Source of the DNA: an uncultured Clostridia bacterium
GTDB lineage: Bacteria > Bacillota > Clostridia > Lachnospirales > Anaerotignaceae
Length of the DNA stretch: 8,836 bases
Reading direction: 5' to 3'
Assembly (NCBI GenBank): GCA_947036475.1
Contig: CAMQRG010000074.1
Coordinates: 1 to 8,836, forward strand
The position numbers and the translations under genes were made by a program. Shown in pieces: positions 6,225-8,836 of this stretch; the stretch's first letter is position 1; the number at the start of each line of letters is the position of its first letter. A model generated the notes under the pieces. It had not been told where the DNA came from, ran no database searches, and was given only the letters and a program-made list of their open reading frames with translations.

Positions 6225-7574
6225 ATGGCAAGAATGTTTGGTACGGACGGCGTGAGAGGCGTCGCGAATACGGAACTGACGGGAGAACTGGCGTTCCGCC
6301 TTGGCAAAGCCGGCGCGTATGTGCTGACAAAAGAGAAAAAGACCGCCCCCCGTATTCTGGTGGGGCTGGATACGCGCATCAGCGGGGATATGCTGGAAAG
6401 TGCGCTTGTGGCAGGCATCTGCTCCGTAGGCGCGCATGCTGTGCTGGCGGGCATTGTGCCAACACCTGCTGTGGCGTATCTGGTGCGCAAATATCATTTG
6501 GACGCGGGCGTCGTGATTTCTGCATCGCATAATCCTGTGGAATATAATGGCATAAAGTTTTTCAATAATCAGGGCTATAAGCTGAGCGATGAACTGGAAG
6601 ACGAGATTGAAGATTTGATTGTAAACCATCCGGAACGCCTGCCCAGCCCGACAGGAGCGGAACTTGGCACAAAATCCTATGCGGAAGACGCGCTGGACGA
6701 TTACATCACATTCCTGACACGTACGACAAGGGAGCGCTTTAATGGTATAAAGGTTGCGCTGGACTGCGCGAATGGAGCGGCGTATAAAGCTGCGCCGATT
6801 GCCCTGCTGGATTTGGGCGCGGGGCTGTGCATCATACATAATGAGCCGGACGGCAGGAATATTAACGAAAACTGCGGTTCCACGCATATGGAGGATTTGA
6901 AGGCGTTCGTGAAGGAAAACGGTGCGGATATCGGCTTTGCTTTTGATGGGGACGCTGACCGTTGTCTGGCTGTCGATGAAAATGGCGAACTGATTGATGG
7001 GGATAAAATCCTTGCCATCTGTGGGCAGGATATGAAAAAGCGCGGTACATTGGAAAAAAATACCATTGTTGGGACTGTGATGTCTAATCTTGGGCTGAGT
7101 CTGATGGGGAACGCGGAAGGCATTTCCATATTACAGGCAAATGTTGGCGACAGGTATGTGCTGGAAAAAATGTTGGAAGAAGGCTATAACCTCGGCGGGG
7201 AACAGTCAGGTCATGTGATTTTTCTGGACCATAACACAACGGGGGACGGCGTGCTGACGGCAATACAGCTGCTTTCTGTAATGAAACGCAGCGGCAGAAA
7301 GGCATCGGAACTGGCTTCGCTGATGGAAACCATGCCGCAGGTTCTGGTAAACGCGCGGGTGGATAATGCAAAGAAAAACGATTATATGAATATCCCTGCT
7401 GTGCGCGATGCGATTCATGCTTTGGAGGAGGAATTTTCCAAAGACGGGCGTGTGCTGATTCGTACTTCCGGCACAGAGCCGCTTGTGCGCGTAATGCTGG
7501 AAGGCAAGGATATTGAAAAAATGGAACGCGAAGCGAAAAAACTGGCGGCGTTTATTGAGGAAATGATGCAGTAA
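6225..7574 (+). CDS. glmM: Phosphoglucosamine mutase
   Basis: 449 aa, the usual family length. It converts glucosamine-6-phosphate to glucosamine-1-phosphate, the step before UDP-GlcNAc for peptidoglycan. All four landmark sites of the alpha-D-phosphohexomutase family are intact: the phosphoserine loop S101 in ISASHNPVEYNG (98-109), the Mg-binding DGDADR (241-246), the sugar-specificity loop GGEQSGH (324-330), and the phosphate-binding RTSGTEPLVR (413-422). The N-terminus MARMFGTDGVRG is typical. The ATG at 6225 follows an AGAGAGGAAG ribosome site. It is third in the cdaA-cdaR-glmM order, but a 192-nt gap with structure-forming sequence separates it from cdaR, so it may have separate post-transcriptional control. 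In several Firmicutes GlmM binds CdaA and lowers its activity, tying c-di-AMP to wall synthesis. Confidence 0.97.
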   Translation: MARMFGTDGVRGVANTELTGELAFRLGKAGAYVLTKEKKTAPRILVGLDTRISGDMLESALVAGICSVGAHAVLAGIVPTPAVAYLVRKYHLDAGVVISASHNPVEYNGIKFFNNQGYKLSDELEDEIEDLIVNHPERLPSPTGAELGTKSYAEDALDDYITFLTRTTRERFNGIKVALDCANGAAYKAAPIALLDLGAGLCIIHNEPDGRNINENCGSTHMEDLKAFVKENGADIGFAFDGDADRCLAVDENGELIDGDKILAICGQDMKKRGTLEKNTIVGTVMSNLGLSLMGNAEGISILQANVGDRYVLEKMLEEGYNLGGEQSGHVIFLDHNTTGDGVLTAIQLLSVMKRSGRKASELASLMETMPQVLVNARVDNAKKNDYMNIPAVRDAIHALEEEFSKDGRVLIRTSGTEPLVRVMLEGKDIEKMEREAKKLAAFIEEMMQ

Positions 7575-7582
7575 CAGCAATA

Positions 7583-7631
7583 CGCCCCGCATCATTAAGA
7601 GGAACACGAAAAAACTCTTGACTGCGGGGCG
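7583..7631. repeat. Inverted repeat downstream of glmM, overlapping the tRNA promoter
   Basis: CGCCCCGCA (7583-7591) and TGCGGGGCG (7623-7631) are perfect 9-bp inverted copies; inside them AAGAG/CTCTT can add an inner stem. No T-tract follows on either strand, so it is not a classical terminator, though it could end or stabilise the glmM mRNA. Its right arm runs from the last base of the -35 at 7618-7623 into the spacer of the next promoter. Confidence 0.5.
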
Positions 7632-7646
7632 GAAAATGGATACAAT
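7618..7646 (+). promoter_or_regulatory. Strong sigma-A promoter of the tRNA-Arg locus
   Basis: TTGACT (7618-7623), exactly 17 nt, TACAAT (7641-7646): five of six consensus bases in each box. It is placed for a start near 7653, about 40 nt before the first tRNA-like sequence. The early transcript has a CCTGCC-GGAA-GGCAGG hairpin (7663-7678) with a GNRA-type loop. Confidence 0.8.
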
Positions 7647-7691
7647 AAAGGACAGGGTGTTGCCTGCCGGAAGGCAGGGAGCATGAAAGAT

Positions 7692-7740
7692 GTCTTCGTA
7701 GCTCAGTTGGATAGAGCACTCGCCTCCTAAGCGGAAGATG
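7692..7740 (+). pseudogene. Decayed tRNA-Arg(CCU), 5' half only
   Basis: GTCTTCG, TA, D arm GCTC...GAGC, and anticodon loop CTCCTAA match the intact tRNA-Arg(CCU) downstream: 35 of 36 bases from 7698-7733 agree with 7790-7825. The anticodon stem is already damaged (C27-A43 mismatch, T:G at 28-42). After about 7740 there is no T arm and no strand able to pair properly with GTCTTCG; instead the sequence runs into a C-run/T-run/G-run hairpin (7745-7761). It lies right behind a strong promoter, so it is probably transcribed as the leader of the second tRNA. Confidence 0.7.
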
Positions 7741-7783
7741 AGTTCCCGCCTTTTTGGGGGGCTATAGCTTAAAAAATTCATAT

Positions 7784-7857
7784 GTCTCAGTAGCTCAGTT
7801 GGATAGAGCACGCGCCTCCTAAGCGCGGGGTCGAAGGTTCAAGTCCTTTCTGGGACG
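7784..7857 (+). tRNA. tRNA-Arg(CCU)
   Basis: 74 nt with a complete cloverleaf. Acceptor GTCTCAG/CTGGGAC (one G:U), T8-A9, D arm GCTC/GAGC around AGTTGGATA, anticodon stem CGCGC/GCGCG, loop CTCCTAA with anticodon CCU (reads AGG), variable loop GGGTC, T arm GAAGG/CCTTT around TTCAAGT, discriminator G at 7857. CCA is not encoded (TTG follows). It has no evident promoter of its own and probably depends on the one at 7618-7646. Its 3' end faces the integrase gene, making it the likely attachment target of the element to the right. Confidence 0.93.
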
Positions 7858-7865
7858 TTGATTTT

Positions 7866-7936
7866 ACGCCATTTGCGAACAATTTGCTTTGTTTTTCATT
7901 CGCAAATGGCGTTCCTCTTTTCCTTCCTATTTTTTT
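7866..7936 (+). terminator. Long hairpin with T-rich tail after tRNA-Arg
   Basis: A perfect 14-bp stem, ACGCCATTTGCGAA (7866-7879)/TTCGCAAATGGCGT (7899-7912), with a 19-nt loop, then TCCTCTTTTCC and TATTTTTTTATTTT. The T-rich tail is on the plus strand, so it would end the tRNA transcript. The tail is interrupted by C, so efficiency is uncertain. The stem may also belong to the attachment region of the element. Confidence 0.65.
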
Positions 7937-7960
7937 ATTTTCTATGTTTGTCTTTCAATT

Positions 7961-8023
7961 TTTGCTAATAGACGGAAGAACTGTTTCCAAACATTTGCTA
8001 ATAAAATCTCCCGCTTTGCTAAT
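7961..8023 (+). repeat. Three direct repeats TTTGCTAAT, possible integrase arm sites
   Basis: Exact 9-bp copies at 7961-7969, 7994-8002 and 8015-8023, with start-to-start distances of 33 and 21 bp, close to three and two turns of DNA. They lie between the tRNA target and the integrase gene. Related CATTTGCGAA and AATTTGCTTT occur in the hairpin just to the left. Tyrosine recombinases of temperate elements bind such arm-type repeats near the crossover core; this assignment is inference. Confidence 0.5.
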
Positions 8024-8037
8024 TTGGTATATTCCTG

Positions 8038-8790
8038 TTAATTTTGATGTTCCTGTACTTCATTTTCAGGAGTATTATCCAAAAGTTTTATAAGCAAATT
8101 ATGCAGCTCTGGTTTGTTTTTAATTTCCTGTATCAAATCATCCAATACTGCCTCGCCGCTCCTTTCCTGTGGTACATTTACTTCACGCAGGTCAGGTTTT
8201 GCGTAAAAGGCCCGCTCAAATTTTTGTGCATTTATCTTACGATCTTCGTCCAAGATATGGGCATAGATTTCTGTGAGCGTGCTTGTCTGCGAATGCCCGG
8301 TATCACCCTGTGTAGCTTTTAAGTCGCCGTTATTTAACTTCAGCTTATAGGTTGCACTCGAATGTCTTAAAGAATGGAATACTACCTTTGGCAGATTGTT
8401 TTTTTCAATCAGGCGTTGGAACGATTTTTGGATAACCTTACTTTCACAAGGACGTCCATCCTCCAATGCTACAACCAGATTATAGTCGTAATAATCACTG
8501 CCAAGACATTCCTTTAATTTATCTTGATTTTTCTTCCAATCTCTTAAGATAAATGCAAGTGTGCGTGGAACCCACACGATTCTTTCGCTTGACTCGGTTT
8601 TAGGTTTTGCCAGAACCACGACTGTACGTGTTTCACGTTTTAGTACAGGAGGAAACTCATACAAAATCTTATTTTTCTTTTCTATTTCCTCCAGAGCACT
8701 CTTGTCTACCCTTATCACTTGTTTGTCCATTCTAATGCGGGCATTATCACAGGCAATATCTTCATCTGATATGAAAACATTATCCCAAGT
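8038..8790 (-). CDS. Tyrosine recombinase / phage-type integrase, C-terminal part (5' end missing)
   Basis: 250 native codons ending at TAA 8040-8038; the 5' part is cut by the adapter at 8791. A called protein would start MYKRQ, which is adapter sequence, so the true start is unknown. The fragment opens TWDNVF, the strand that normally follows the box I arginine (GLRxGE), so that arginine lies a few residues beyond the cut. Present are the beta-hairpin lysine region PKTESSERIVWVP, box II HSLRHSSATYKL (H-x-x-R), GHSQTSTLTEIYAHI with the third histidine and the nucleophilic tyrosine, and a charged C-terminal tail. It catalyses site-specific integration and excision. It reads toward the tRNA-Arg gene and is visibly more AT-rich than the chromosomal genes, fitting the end of an integrative element. 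Confidence 0.92.
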   Translation of the reverse strand, partial: TWDNVFISDEDIACDNARIRMDKQVIRVDKSALEEIEKKNKILYEFPPVLKRETRTVVVLAKPKTESSERIVWVPRTLAFILRDWKKNQDKLKECLGSDYYDYNLVVALEDGRPCESKVIQKSFQRLIEKNNLPKVVFHSLRHSSATYKLKLNNGDLKATQGDTGHSQTSTLTEIYAHILDEDRKINAQKFERAFYAKPDLREVNVPQERSGEAVLDDLIQEIKNKPELHNLLIKLLDNTPENEVQEHQN

Positions 8791-8836
8791 CTGTCTCTTA
8801 TACACATCTGACGCTGCCGACGACTCCTTACGTGTA
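8791..8836 (-). other. Nextera adapter (i5 side) left in the assembly
   Basis: CTGTCTCTTATACACATCT (8791-8809, Tn5 mosaic end), GACGCTGCCGACGA (8810-8823), index CTCCTTAC (8824-8831, reverse complement of GTAAGGAG, which I recognise as S505) and GTGTA from P5. It is not biological and creates a false start codon at 8805-8803 for the integrase. Confidence 0.99.

Noticed and set aside
6195..6887. A 230-codon minus-strand open frame inside glmM
   Set aside because: It is a shadow of glmM, whose catalytic loops are intact in the plus frame.
7617..7640. The hairpin after glmM as a rho-independent terminator
   Set aside because: The stem is strong, but neither strand has a T-tract after it, so it is reported only as an inverted repeat.
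7684..7731. Short ORF MKDVFVAQLDRALAS with an SD-like GCAGGGAG upstream
   Set aside because: The peptide is the translation of the tRNA D arm and anticodon region (VAQLDRA is a familiar spurious product of tRNA sequence), so it is not a gene.
7884..8093. A 69-codon plus-strand frame in the AT-rich spacer
   Set aside because: It starts with TTG inside the terminator loop, has no ribosome site, and overlaps the integrase 3' end; its hydrophobic look comes from T-rich sequence.
1..8836. CRISPR array, toxin-antitoxin pair or phage-defence system
   Set aside because: No regularly spaced repeats of CRISPR length and no small paired genes or defence domains are visible on either strand.

Overview
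The window is a bacterial contig fragment, most likely from a Clostridia (Lachnospiraceae-like) gut Firmicute. The reasons are strong AGGAGG-type ribosome sites, a cdaA-cdaR-glmM cluster, a thyA-folA pair with clostridial-type motifs, a VWA-like DUF2201 protein of the kind common in Lachnospiraceae, and a tRNA gene with no encoded CCA. Both ends (1-47 and 8791-8836) are Illumina Nextera adapter, including index bases, so real sequence runs from 48 to 8790. Both terminal genes are cut by the end of the assembly, not by biology.

Layout. Minus strand, 48-3388: a partial DUF2201 metallopeptidase/VWA-like gene with its own promoter; an IseA-like lipoprotein with its own promoter and a terminator; then the thyA-folA operon for dTMP and folate turnover. 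A 497-nt gene-free region (3389-3885) separates this from the plus-strand genes. It holds a ~163-nt imperfect inverted repeat, two candidate promoters and a repeat-rich leader. Plus strand, 3886-7574: cdaA (diadenylate cyclase), overlapped by cdaR (its YbbR-domain regulator), then glmM (phosphoglucosamine mutase). Together they link c-di-AMP signalling to peptidoglycan precursor supply. The ~190-nt gap before glmM can fold into several nested helices and looks like a structured leader RNA.

Right end, 7575-8790: a consensus promoter leads into a decayed tRNA-Arg(CCU) 5' half, then an intact tRNA-Arg(CCU), then a strong terminator hairpin. Beyond lies an AT-rich stretch with three phased 9-bp direct repeats and the C-terminal catalytic part of a tyrosine recombinase on the minus strand. 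This is the architecture of an integrative element (prophage or ICE) inserted at a tRNA-Arg gene, with the rest of the element beyond the contig end.

The conserved genes are ordinary. The points worth a second look are non-coding: the glmM leader, the long quasi-palindrome, the repeats around the cdaA promoter, and the tRNA/integrase junction. I did not find a clearly new multi-gene system.
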